From assembly GCA_023653055.1 (NCBI GenBank), contig JAMNXR010000001.1, positions 186,001 to 250,000 on the forward strand: a DNA stretch of 64,000 bases, given 5' to 3'. The notes beneath the pieces are model-generated. The model was not told the DNA's origin. It did not search any database and saw nothing but the letters and a program-made list of their open reading frames with translations. Both the position numbers and the translations under genes were made by a program. Shown in pieces: positions 36,036 through 43,814 of the stretch; the first letter of the stretch is position 1; each line of letters starts with the position of its first letter. The stretch is from Burkholderiaceae bacterium (GTDB lineage: Bacteria; Pseudomonadota; Gammaproteobacteria; Burkholderiales; Burkholderiaceae_B).

Positions 36036-36125
36036 GTCGCTGAGTTAACCGACAACTTGCGGGGCGACGGTGTTGGACAAATGCTGAAATGCTGCGTCAA
36101 CACAAAAATAAATCCGCTAAAGCGT
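36036..36125 (+). promoter_or_regulatory. SAM-II-like riboswitch before metK, with an extra hairpin
   Basis: Stem P1 GTCGC (36036-36040) / GCGAC (36064-36068) encloses TGAGTTAACCG and CTTGC, close to the SAM-II loop TGATTTAACCG...TTGC as I know it. After a hairpin GTGTTG (36070-36075) / CAACAC (36098-36103), AATAAATCCGCTAAAG follows, matching the 3' SAM-II block ATAAAT..GCTAAA. A pseudoknot GCGG (36059-36062) with CCGC (36114-36117) is possible, as SAM-II needs. One conserved T is G here, and the hairpin is an insertion relative to the minimal fold. Likely represses metK at high SAM; the 95 bases to the ATG hold two more stems (GGTGC/GCACC, CTGGC/GCCAG). Confidence 0.68.
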
Positions 36126-36218
36126 CGCGCCCAATCCAGCGTCTATTTAGGTGTCGGTTCGGGGTGCAACGCACCTCCTTAACCTCACCTCTGGCCTTGC
36201 CAGAATTAGGACGTGATC

Positions 36219-37388
36219 ATGGCTACAACTTCTTCAGACTATCTCTTTACCTCCGAATCCGTTTCTGAAGGTCACCCTGACAAGGTCGCTGACCAAGTCT
36301 CTGATGCGATCTTGGATGCGATTTTTACCCAAGACCCCCATGCACGTGTCGCAGCTGAAACGCTTTGCAACACAGGTCTGGTCGTATTGGCCGGTGAGAT
36401 CACCACGACCGCTAACGTTGACTACATTCAGGTTGCGCGCGACACCATCAAGCGTATCGGCTACGACAATACCGACTACGGGATTGACTACAAAGGCTGC
36501 GCCGTCTTGGTGGCCTATGACAAACAGTCTCCCGATATCGCCCAGGGCGTGGATCGTACGTCTGAGGATTATCTCAATCAAGGTGCAGGCGACCAGGGTT
36601 TGATGTTTGGTTACGCATGTAACGAAACCCCTGATTTGATGCCTGCCCCAATCTGGTACGCACACCGTTTGGTGCAGCGTCAAAGCGAGTTGCGCAAAGA
36701 CGGCCGCCTGCCTTGGCTGCGTCCTGATGCAAAATCACAGGTCACGTTCCGTTATGTCGATGGCAAGCCTGTCGAAGTCGATACTGTTGTGTTGTCGACA
36801 CAGCACGCACCAGAGATTTCGCAAACTGCGATTCACGAAGCGGTGATCGAGGACATTATCCGTCCAAGTTTCCCCGCTGGTTTGTTGACCCCAAAGACAA
36901 AGTTCCTGATCAACCCAACCGGTCGTTTTGTGATCGGTGGACCCCAGGGTGATTGCGGTCTGACCGGTCGTAAGATCATTGTTGATACCTACGGTGGCGC
37001 ATGCCGTCACGGTGGTGGCGCGTTCTCCGGCAAGGATCCTTCCAAGGTTGATCGCTCAGCCGCCTATGCCGCACGCTACGTAGCTAAAAACATCGTGGCC
37101 GCTGGTTTGGCGAGCAAGTGCGAAGTGCAGGTGAGCTATGCGATTGGTGTGGCAGAACCCATCAACATTACGGTTGACACACATGGCACAGGCGTTGTGT
37201 CGGACGAGAAATTGTCCAAACTCGTGCGCGAGCATTTTGACCTGCGTCCTAAAGGCATCGTCAATATGCTTGACCTGTTGCGTCCGATCTACAGCAAAAC
37301 TGCCGCATACGGTCACTTTGGTCGTAGCGAGCCCGAGTTCAGCTGGGAAGCCACTGACAAGGCTGCTGCATTGAAAAAGTCCGTCTAA
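36219..37388 (+). CDS. metK: S-adenosylmethionine synthetase
   Basis: Makes SAM from methionine and ATP. 389 residues. [21 protein letters not shown] at the N-terminus (catalytic His in GHPDK), [12 protein letters not shown] near 125 (the signature hexapeptide region) and [19 protein letters not shown] near 270 are intact. ATG 36219 has AGGA 7 bases upstream; GTG 36213 is rejected. It is preceded by the SAM-II-like element and followed 1 base later by a DUF1289 gene in the same transcript. Confidence 0.97.
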   Translation: MATTSSDYLFTSESVSEGHPDKVADQVSDAILDAIFTQDPHARVAAETLCNTGLVVLAGEITTTANVDYIQVARDTIKRIGYDNTDYGIDYKGCAVLVAYDKQSPDIAQGVDRTSEDYLNQGAGDQGLMFGYACNETPDLMPAPIWYAHRLVQRQSELRKDGRLPWLRPDAKSQVTFRYVDGKPVEVDTVVLSTQHAPEISQTAIHEAVIEDIIRPSFPAGLLTPKTKFLINPTGRFVIGGPQGDCGLTGRKIIVDTYGGACRHGGGAFSGKDPSKVDRSAAYAARYVAKNIVAAGLASKCEVQVSYAIGVAEPINITVDTHGTGVVSDEKLSKLVREHFDLRPKGIVNMLDLLRPIYSKTAAYGHFGRSEPEFSWEATDKAAALKKSV

Positions 37389-37389
37389 G

Positions 37390-37659
37390 GTGACGACGCA
37401 ACCACCGTCATTAAACTGGGATGAGGCGCCTGAGGGTGCTTCATCTCAAGCTTCTGGTCAAAAATTAGAAGACATTACAAATGGCGCGGATTCGCCTTGT
37501 GTGGCGATTTGCTCCACTTTGTTTGATGATGTGTGTCGTGGCTGTGGCCGAACAGTGATGGAGGTCTCGAACTGGGTCTTCATGAACACTGAGGAAAAGC
37601 ACGCAGTCTGGGTAAGAATCCGCGCAGAAGGTTATCCGCGTAAGTCAGGGGCAACCTAA
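37390..37659 (+). CDS. DUF1289 domain protein (Cys-rich, Fe-S-type)
   Basis: Protein of 89 residues. A disordered Ser/Gly-rich N-terminus of 35 residues precedes the DUF1289 core SPCVAICSTLFDDVCRGCGRT, whose four cysteines probably hold a metal or Fe-S centre, then the conserved WVFMNTEEKHAVW. GTG 37390 starts 1 base after the metK TAA, so it is coupled to metK. Function unknown. A bidirectional terminator follows. Confidence 0.85.
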   Translation: MTTQPPSLNWDEAPEGASSQASGQKLEDITNGADSPCVAICSTLFDDVCRGCGRTVMEVSNWVFMNTEEKHAVWVRIRAEGYPRKSGAT

Positions 37660-37683
37660 AGCATAAGATCCCAAAGAAATATG

Positions 37684-37730
37684 ACGTAAAAAAACAGGCA
37701 CTCAATTTCTGAGCACCTGTTTTTTTACGT
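37684..37730. terminator. Bidirectional terminator between metK-DUF1289 and the dehydrogenase gene
   Basis: Long nearly perfect hairpin: ACGTAAAAAAACAGG, CA bulge and CTCA pair with TGAG, CA and CCTGTTTTTTTACGT around loop ATTTC. A- and T-runs flank the GC core on both sides, so it can stop transcription from either strand. Confidence 0.9.
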
Positions 37731-37744
37731 CTGTTTACTTCTGA

Positions 37745-38659
37745 TTACTTTTCTTTCTTTTCTGACAAAGTGTCGCCGGCTAAGGCTTCGGACAACTTGG
37801 CGATTGCCGTGTGGTCCTGACCGGGTCCGAGCATTTGTGCGCACGAGGCCCACATTTCACGACATAACGACGAAAAAGGTGTCGGTGTGTTGGTATCGCG
37901 ACCAATACCGAGCGCAATGCTCAGATCCTTGACCATCAGGTCCAGACCAAAGCCAGCGTTGTATTGACCCGACAGCACAAACTGTTTGAATTTCTTCTGC
38001 GTGGAGTTGTTCATCCCCGTTGAAGAATTCAGTACATCGACCATGGCTGAGGGATCCAGACCAAAACGCTTGCCGATCAGCAGGGCTTCGACGCCGATCA
38101 AAAAGCCGCCAGCCGACACCAGGTTGTTTAGGGCCTTCATGGCATGCGCAGAACCGACATCACCGGTGGGCGTGATGGATGTACCCATGCAAACCAATAC
38201 GGGACGCACGCGCTCAAGCAGTTCGGCGCTGCCGCCGAACATGATGGCGAGTTCACCAGTTTTGGCACGTGGCACACCACCTGAAACCGGTGCGTCAACC
38301 AGGTGACCCTTGGCGGCTGTGACGAGCTCAGTTAAAGCACGCGTAATCGTGGGTACGCCAGAGGTCATGTCGATGACGACTGAGCCTGGGCGCAAGCCAG
38401 CCAACACGCCATCCGGACCTGTGAGTACCGCTTCAAGAATGTTGCTGGTGGGCAAAATCGTGACGATGAGCTCAGAGGCGGCGGCCAGTGCGCGGTTAGA
38501 GGCGGCGACAGTGCCACCGATTTCCTTGGCAAAGGCTTGGGCTCGCTCTTTTGAGGCGTCAATCACTTGGAGTGGGTAGCCAGCTTTGTGCAGCAGGGAG
38601 GCCATCGGCCATCCCATGCTGCCTAAGCCCACAAAACCGATCGTGGGCAGGGCGCTCAT
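37745..38659 (-). CDS. Beta-hydroxyacid dehydrogenase, 3-hydroxyisobutyrate/tartronate-semialdehyde reductase type
   Basis: NAD(P)-dependent dehydrogenase of 304 residues. Dinucleotide motif GFVGLGSMGWPMA at 8-20, substrate-binding VDAPVSGGVPRAKTGELA near 120 and the catalytic Lys in HAMKALNNLVSAGGF near 172. The family reduces small beta-hydroxy acids or semialdehydes; the true substrate cannot be fixed. It overlaps the start region of the upstream CMD-like gene by 4 bases (ATGA), so the two are one operon. It ends with a charged SEKKEK tail. Confidence 0.88.
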   Translation of the reverse strand: MSALPTIGFVGLGSMGWPMASLLHKAGYPLQVIDASKERAQAFAKEIGGTVAASNRALAAASELIVTILPTSNILEAVLTGPDGVLAGLRPGSVVIDMTSGVPTITRALTELVTAAKGHLVDAPVSGGVPRAKTGELAIMFGGSAELLERVRPVLVCMGTSITPTGDVGSAHAMKALNNLVSAGGFLIGVEALLIGKRFGLDPSAMVDVLNSSTGMNNSTQKKFKQFVLSGQYNAGFGLDLMVKDLSIALGIGRDTNTPTPFSSLCREMWASCAQMLGPGQDHTAIAKLSEALAGDTLSEKKEK

Positions 38660-39201
38660 TTCTTAACTGCCTTTTTTGCAGCTGCTTTTTTGGCAGGCGC
38701 TTTAGCGGCAACGGCGTCAACAGCAGCTGGCTTAGCGGCGGCGACTTTTTTAGCTGCGGCTTTCTTGGCCGTCACTTTTTTCTTTGCGGCTTTAGCAGCG
38801 GCTTTTGTGTAGGCGCCTTCTTCTTCGAGTACTTGGTTGGCGGCTTTGAAAGCATCCAGACCTGCGGGGATGCCACAGTAGACGGTCGCGTGTAGCAACA
38901 CTTCTTTGATTTCTTCGACGGTCACGCCGTTGGCCAGCGCGCCTTTGACGTGCAGCTTGATTTCAGCGGAACGGTTCAGTGCAGTCAACATGGCCAAGTT
39001 GAGCATGCTGCGTGTCTTGCGGCTCAGACCGTCACGGGTCCAGGCATAGCCCCAGCACCACTCGGTGGTGATGTGCTGAAATGCCATGGTGAAGTCGTTG
39101 GCTTTGGCAATGGAGCCGTCTACGTAATCGGCGCCGAGTACGGCACGACGAACTTCTAAGCCTTCTTTGAACAATTGCGCAGTTTCGCTTTTAGCAGACA
39201 T
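38656..39201 (-). CDS. Carboxymuconolactone decarboxylase family protein with Lys/Ala-rich tail
   Basis: Residues 1-125 form a CMD/PcaC-like domain: LEVRRAVLGADYVDGSIAKA, WGYAWTRDGLSRKTRSMLNLA and HVKGALANGVTVEEIKEVLLH, typical of 4-carboxymuconolactone decarboxylase (beta-ketoadipate pathway), but no other pca genes are near. Residues about 130-181 are a histone-H1-like low-complexity tail of Lys, Ala and Pro (repeats like AAKKA and PAKKAAAKK) that the enzyme does not need. GGAG precedes the ATG. The downstream partner is a beta-hydroxyacid dehydrogenase. The tail is odd and may bind nucleic acid. Confidence 0.87.
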   Translation of the reverse strand: MSAKSETAQLFKEGLEVRRAVLGADYVDGSIAKANDFTMAFQHITTEWCWGYAWTRDGLSRKTRSMLNLAMLTALNRSAEIKLHVKGALANGVTVEEIKEVLLHATVYCGIPAGLDAFKAANQVLEEEGAYTKAAAKAAKKKVTAKKAAAKKVAAAKPAAVDAVAAKAPAKKAAAKKAVKK

Positions 39202-39350
39202 TTAAGGCTCCAGAATCAGTATGATCAAAAGTAAATAAAGTAAAACGTGTAAATAAATGTGTAAGACACACCACGAATGGCCTTGATTGTCTGCGCTTGT
39301 CTTTACCTGTGTCAAGCGAGAATCATCGATATGCCTATAAAGGAGAAAAT

Positions 39351-40154
39351 ATGAATCTGCCCCAATATGAAATTTATGCGTTGCGCTATGCGACGATTCA
39401 ACAACGGATGCGCCGCGAAAACTTCATTGCGCAGGATCCGCACGATGAACCGATGCCGATGGATTATTTTGTCTGGCTCATCCGTGATGGTCAGCGCAAT
39501 ATTTTGGTCGATACGGGTTTCAATGCACGACAAGCGCAGGAGCGCGGGCGCACACTCCTGCGCTGCCCGATTGGCGCACTGTCTTTACTCGGGCTCGCAC
39601 CAGAGGATATCGAGGACGTCGTGTTGACGCATTTGCATTATGACCATGCGGGCAATATCGATTTGCTTCCGAATGCACGTTTTCATGTTCAAGAGGACGA
39701 GGTTGATTACGCTTGCGGCAAGCACATGTGTCATGGACTGTTTCGTCACGCCTACGATGTGGAAGACGTGGTGAGCCTCGTGCGTCGCGTCTATGCGGAG
39801 CGTGTGCATTTCCATCAGGGTCGTGTTGAGCTGGCGCCAGGCATTGAGTTGATCAAAATAGGGGGGCACACAAAAGGCCTGCAATCTTTGCGTGTGCATA
39901 CCGCGCGGGGTTGGGTGGTACTGGCCTCGGATGCCAGCCATTTTTATGAAAATATGGAAAGGCCTTCGCCGTTTCCGATTGTGTTTCATGTGGGCGATAT
40001 GGTGGCCGGCTATGCGACGTTGCGTGCCGCGGCCGCTTCAGCACAACACATCATCCCCGGGCACGATCCTCTGGTGCGGGCGCGTTACCCCTTCCATGGT
40101 AAGCCAGAGGACGATATTGTGGCGTTGCACGTGCCACCCCAGACAAACACCTAA
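39351..40154 (+). CDS. Metallo-beta-lactamase-fold hydrolase (AHL-lactonase-like)
   Basis: Zn-dependent hydrolase of 267 residues. HLHYDHAGN near residue 88 is the HxHxDH motif; further ligands are in GGHTKGLQ and SDASHFYEN, and IPGHDP near the C-terminus. Short N-terminal lead and overall shape resemble N-acyl homoserine lactonases (AttM/AiiA type), yet many such proteins act on other esters or lactones. AGGAG lies 5 bases before ATG 39351; an upstream in-frame start at 39297 lacks a good site. Divergent from the CMD-like operon. Confidence 0.88.
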   Translation: MNLPQYEIYALRYATIQQRMRRENFIAQDPHDEPMPMDYFVWLIRDGQRNILVDTGFNARQAQERGRTLLRCPIGALSLLGLAPEDIEDVVLTHLHYDHAGNIDLLPNARFHVQEDEVDYACGKHMCHGLFRHAYDVEDVVSLVRRVYAERVHFHQGRVELAPGIELIKIGGHTKGLQSLRVHTARGWVVLASDASHFYENMERPSPFPIVFHVGDMVAGYATLRAAAASAQHIIPGHDPLVRARYPFHGKPEDDIVALHVPPQTNT

Positions 40155-40210
40155 GGCCTAAATCTTGAGGGGTTGACGGGTAAACCCTATCGCAAGCGCC
40201 AAAAAAGGGC

Positions 40211-40317
40211 TACAATAGATGTGCTTTTGAGGAGCGTTGCGACGGGTCAAGGCCCGCCAGGCTCATTAGCTTTCCCACGTTACCGTCGGCCATTTTGCCG
40301 ACCTTAACGGCGCTCAC
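40211..40317 (+). promoter_or_regulatory. SAH riboswitch before ahcY, with -10 box
   Basis: TACAAT at 40211-40216 is the likely -10. From 40229 the sequence gives GAGGAGCGTTGCGACGGG and CCCGCCAGGCTC, then a second hairpin (GTCGGC/GCCGAC) and ACGGCGCTCACC: the known SAH riboswitch blocks in order. P1 pairs GAGCG (40232-40236) with CGCTC (40311-40315). The family senses S-adenosylhomocysteine and turns on its hydrolase. The switch ends 86 bases before the ahcY ATG. Confidence 0.9.
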
Positions 40318-40402
40318 CCAATCCTGCCAAGCAGCGATTGCGGTGGTGCTCAATACACAGCCGTTCAATTGTTGTTCCGCGGGCATAACGGAGCTTATAA
40401 AC

Positions 40403-41818
40403 ATGAACGCTGTAAAAGAAAAATTTGCTGACTACATCATTGCTGACATCAACCAAGCTGATTTTGGTCGTCGCGAGATCGCGATTGCTGAAACAGAAAT
40501 GCCTGGTCTGATGGCCACACGCGAAGAATTCGCCAAGACCAAGCCCTTGAAAGGCGCCCGCATCACAGGCAGCCTGCACATGACGATTCAAACCGCTGTG
40601 CTGATCGAGACCTTGCAGGCACTCGGCGCTGAAGTCCGCTGGGCTTCTTGCAACATCTATTCCACCCAAGACCATGCTGCTGCAGCGATCGCTGCAATGG
40701 GCACGCCTGTGTTCGCTAAAAAAGGTGAGTCACTGGTCGAGTACTGGGACTACACACATAAGATTTTTGAATGGCCCGGCGACAAGCAAGCCAACATGAT
40801 TTTGGATGACGGTGGCGACGCCACACTCTTGTTGCACCTCGGTACAAAAGCTGAGAGCGACCTTTCGGTCTTGAATAACCCAGGTTCCGAAGAAGAAGTC
40901 GTCCTGTTTGCCGCCATCAAAGCGCAGATCAAAAAAGATCCTAAGTGGTATTCCACACGTCTGGCTCAAATCAAGGGCGTGACCGAAGAAACAACCACAG
41001 GCGTGTTGCGTTTGTATCAGATGTCGAAAAAAGGCGAACTGGCCTTTGCCGCCATCAACGTTAACGACTCCGTGACCAAATCAAAGTTTGACAACTTGTA
41101 CGGCTGCCGCGAATCGCTGGTCGATGCGGTCAAGCGTGCGACAGACGTCATGATCGCAGGCAAGGTTGCTGTGGTCGCAGGTTATGGCGATGTGGGTAAG
41201 GGTTCGGCACAAGCCTTGGCCGCGTTACGCGCGCAAGTCTGGGTCACCGAAGTCGATCCAATTTGCGCACTGCAGGCAGCAATGGAAGGCTTTAAGGTTG
41301 TGACGATGGAAGAAGCTGCAGATAAGGCAGATATTTTTGTCACAGCGACTGGCAACTATAACGTCATCACACGCGCCCACATGGATCGTATGAAGGACCA
41401 GGCCATTGTTTGTAACATCGGTCACTTCGACAACGAAATCGACGTCGTGGGTATCGAAGACTTGCAGTGGGAAGAAATCAAGCCACAAGTCGACCACGTG
41501 ATTTTCCCTGACGGCAAGCGCATCATCTTGTTGGCCAAGGGCCGTCTCGTGAACCTCGGCTGCGGCACGGGTCATCCTTCGTTCGTGATGTCTTCTTCGT
41601 TCACAAATCAGACAATCGCTCAGATCGAGCTGTTCTCACGTAACGAACAGTACACGTCGGGTCAGGTCTATGTGTTGCCTAAGCATTTGGACGAAAAAGT
41701 CGCACGTCTGCACCTCAAAAAGATTGGTGCAAACTTGACGACCTTGACACCACAGCAAGCCGCTTACATCAGCGTCAAGCAAGAAGGTCCTTTCAAGGGC
41801 GATGCTTACCGTTATTGA
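40403..41818 (+). CDS. ahcY: Adenosylhomocysteinase (S-adenosyl-L-homocysteine hydrolase)
   Basis: NAD-dependent reversible cleavage of SAH to homocysteine and adenosine. 471 residues from ATG 40403. The substrate domain has [21 protein letters not shown] and [18 protein letters not shown]-binding [13 protein letters not shown] is near 260, [10 protein letters not shown] near 340, and the C-terminal [12 protein letters not shown] is the family ending with the conserved Lys and Tyr. An upstream in-frame start at 40295 lies in the riboswitch and is rejected. It feeds homocysteine to the pathway whose metF is three genes on. Confidence 0.97.
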   Translation: MNAVKEKFADYIIADINQADFGRREIAIAETEMPGLMATREEFAKTKPLKGARITGSLHMTIQTAVLIETLQALGAEVRWASCNIYSTQDHAAAAIAAMGTPVFAKKGESLVEYWDYTHKIFEWPGDKQANMILDDGGDATLLLHLGTKAESDLSVLNNPGSEEEVVLFAAIKAQIKKDPKWYSTRLAQIKGVTEETTTGVLRLYQMSKKGELAFAAINVNDSVTKSKFDNLYGCRESLVDAVKRATDVMIAGKVAVVAGYGDVGKGSAQALAALRAQVWVTEVDPICALQAAMEGFKVVTMEEAADKADIFVTATGNYNVITRAHMDRMKDQAIVCNIGHFDNEIDVVGIEDLQWEEIKPQVDHVIFPDGKRIILLAKGRLVNLGCGTGHPSFVMSSSFTNQTIAQIELFSRNEQYTSGQVYVLPKHLDEKVARLHLKKIGANLTTLTPQQAAYISVKQEGPFKGDAYRY

Positions 41819-41886
41819 TCAGCCCTCTTTGAACGGCTGTGATGAATCGTTGTTAATAAGCGATTGCAGTAATAGGTTGAAAGTCA

Positions 41887-41919
41887 GGGTTGCAAGCTGG
41901 ATTTCCTAGTTTGCAACCC
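41887..41919 (+). other. Intercistronic hairpin between ahcY and the holin-family gene
   Basis: Perfect 9-bp arms GGGTTGCAA / TTGCAACCC, extended by G-U, C-G and U-A pairs inside, loop about 9 bases. No U-run follows, so it is not a simple terminator. It may be an mRNA processing or stabilising element that lowers expression of the downstream genes. Confidence 0.6.
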
Positions 41920-41944
41920 AATGTAATGTTCACCGGAGATTGTC

Positions 41945-42283
41945 ATGACTTGGTTGCTCGTCTGGATATTAAATGCGGTGACATTACTGATCGTTGCCTA
42001 TGTCTTGCCCGGAATTACGGTGGCCAGTTTCTGGTCCGCCATGATTGCGGCATTAGTCTTGGGTCTGATCAATATGTTGGTCAAACCCATCCTTATTTTA
42101 TTGACCTTGCCCATCACGATTGTGACGCTGGGTCTGTTTTTACTCGTGATCAACGCACTGATGTTCTGGCTCGCCGGCTCACTCCTGAAAGGCTTTCAGG
42201 TCAATGGTTTTTGGTGGGCGGTCGGCGGAGCGCTGTTTTATAGCGTGATCTCCGGGTTCTTGACGAGTCTAATCCAACAATGA
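41945..42283 (+). CDS. Phage holin family 4 (YvlD/PF04020-like) membrane protein
   Basis: Protein of 112 residues with four hydrophobic helices (WLLVWILNAVTLLIVAYVLPG; AALVLGLINMLVKPILILLTL; TIVTLGLFLLVINALMFWLAG; WWAVGGALFYSVISGFLTSLI). The NMLVKPIL segment is the family signature. Despite the name there is no phage around it. In Burkholderiales this gene sits between ahcY and metF; here it overlaps metF by ATGA. Its function is unknown; the constant context suggests a link to one-carbon metabolism or the membrane. Confidence 0.85.
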   Translation: MTWLLVWILNAVTLLIVAYVLPGITVASFWSAMIAALVLGLINMLVKPILILLTLPITIVTLGLFLLVINALMFWLAGSLLKGFQVNGFWWAVGGALFYSVISGFLTSLIQQ

Positions 42284-43125
42284 ATTTCCAAGCGACGCCG
42301 GCGTTTAGCCTCGAGTTTTTCCCTCCACGCGACGCTGCGGCTCAGCAGCGGCTGGTTGAGGGCGCCAAGCAAATGTTGGTCATTGAGCCACACTATGTCA
42401 GTGTGACGTTTGGTGCAGGCGGTTCGACCCGAGACGGCACGTTGGATACCGTGCGGACGATGCGCTCGCTTGGCTGCGACGCCGCGCCGCATTTGTCGTG
42501 TATTGGTTCGTCGCGGGAAGAGCTCAAGGGCTTATTACAACGCTACCGCGAGGAAGGCGTTCGCCGGATTGTGGCCTTGCGAGGCGATATGCCTTCTGGG
42601 ATGGGAGCGAGTGCGGCCGGTGCGCTACATCACGCAAGCGACTTGGTTGAATTTATCCGCCAGGAATCGGGTGATTGGTTTCACATCGAGGTCGCGGCCT
42701 ATCCTGAAATGCATCCCCAAGCCCTGGGTCCCGAGAAAGACCTGACGCACTTTGTTAACAAAGTGCGTGCGGGTGCAAATAGTGCGATTACGCAATACTT
42801 TTTTAATGCGGATGCATATTTTGATTTTGTCGATCGCGTCCAGGCCAAGGGGATCGATATCCCGATCGTGCCAGGCATCATGCCCATCACCAACTACACA
42901 CAGTTGATGCGGTTTTCAGAAATGTGTGGTGCCGAAGTACCGCGCTGGATTCGCCTGCGTCTGGCGGATCTCGGTGACGACAAAGAATCGATCCGTGCGT
43001 TTGGTGCCGAGGTGGTGACGCGTCTGTGCGAAACGCTACTGGACAATGGCGTGCCCGGTTTACATTTTTATACGCTCAACAATGCCGAAGCGACCTTGTC
43101 GATTTGGCGTGGGCTGTTTCGCTAG
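42280..43125 (+). CDS. metF: 5,10-methylenetetrahydrofolate reductase
   Basis: FAD enzyme making 5-methyl-THF for methionine synthase. 281 residues. SLEFFPPRDAAAQQRL at 10-25 (catalytic Glu in EFFPP), SVTFGAGGSTRDGT near 41, LRGDMPSG near 103, QYFFNADAYFDF near 175 and PGLHFYTLNNAEAT near 260. It is at the end of the SAH-riboswitch transcript ahcY-holin-metF, so flux into homocysteine and the methyl donor are co-regulated. Confidence 0.96.
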   Translation: MNFQATPAFSLEFFPPRDAAAQQRLVEGAKQMLVIEPHYVSVTFGAGGSTRDGTLDTVRTMRSLGCDAAPHLSCIGSSREELKGLLQRYREEGVRRIVALRGDMPSGMGASAAGALHHASDLVEFIRQESGDWFHIEVAAYPEMHPQALGPEKDLTHFVNKVRAGANSAITQYFFNADAYFDFVDRVQAKGIDIPIVPGIMPITNYTQLMRFSEMCGAEVPRWIRLRLADLGDDKESIRAFGAEVVTRLCETLLDNGVPGLHFYTLNNAEATLSIWRGLFR

Positions 43126-43142
43126 AGAGTTCTCTAACGCGG

Positions 43143-43763
43143 CTATACCGGCGGTGGTGCTTGTATCCAGCCGCTAGGTGTCACAATGGCGTCGAGAGGA
43201 TAGTCATGTTCCTCTGGCTGATGCCCCGCTTCTTCTTCGATTCGGGCTTGATCCCAAGCAATGCCAATCGTGGTAAACGCTTGACCCCGTTCATTGATTT
43301 GAGCGAGTGTGCGGTCGTAATAGCCACCACCGTAGCCAATCCGTGCACCCAGTTCCGTAAAACCAAGGGTGGGGACGAGCAAAACGGTAGGTTGTAAGAC
43401 TTCTCCTCGTAAAGGCTCAAGCACGCCAAAGGCGCCGCGCGCCAGAGGGTCCTCCAGTTTCCAAGCGTGAAACTCCAGCGGAGCCTGCTTTTTGACAACA
43501 ATGGGTAGGGCGATCGTGACACCCATTGCGTGCAGTTTTGCATAGAGGGGGCGCAAGTCGGGTTCGCCGTCGAGTGGCCAAAAACCGGCAACTATTTCAG
43601 GCTCAGTGTGTCCAACTTGAGTGCGTGCCAAGCGTCGAGCCTCAAACCAGCTCAGCAGAGTGGCACACATTGTCGCGTTGCCGTGTTGGCGTTCGGCAAC
43701 AGGAATGCACTCTCGTAGGCTACGAAGCCGCATACGAAGCAGGTCTGCGCTATTCTTTGACAT
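43143..43763 (-). CDS. ygfA: 5-formyltetrahydrofolate cyclo-ligase
   Basis: Converts 5-formyl-THF to 5,10-methenyl-THF with ATP, salvaging folate beside metF. 206 residues. Motifs: LVPTLGFTELGARIGYGGGYYDRTL near 130-155 and IGIAWDQARI near 170. It is convergent with metF (17-base gap) and divergent from slt (51 bases). In E. coli 6S RNA lies upstream of this gene; the short gap here leaves no room for it. Confidence 0.93.
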   Translation of the reverse strand: MSKNSADLLRMRLRSLRECIPVAERQHGNATMCATLLSWFEARRLARTQVGHTEPEIVAGFWPLDGEPDLRPLYAKLHAMGVTIALPIVVKKQAPLEFHAWKLEDPLARGAFGVLEPLRGEVLQPTVLLVPTLGFTELGARIGYGGGYYDRTLAQINERGQAFTTIGIAWDQARIEEEAGHQPEEHDYPLDAIVTPSGWIQAPPPV

Positions 43764-43814
43764 ATACCGTAGCAGTTGCTAACTCATTGTTGTAAATGTT
43801 GTTCAAAGGCATGT

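Noticed and set aside
40295-40402. N-terminal extension of ahcY
   Set aside because: These codons are the 3' part of the SAH riboswitch and the linker; the family start [11 protein letters not shown] is at 40403.
43764-43814. 6S RNA beside ygfA
   Set aside because: The gap to slt is only 51 bases, too small for a 6S RNA of about 180 bases.
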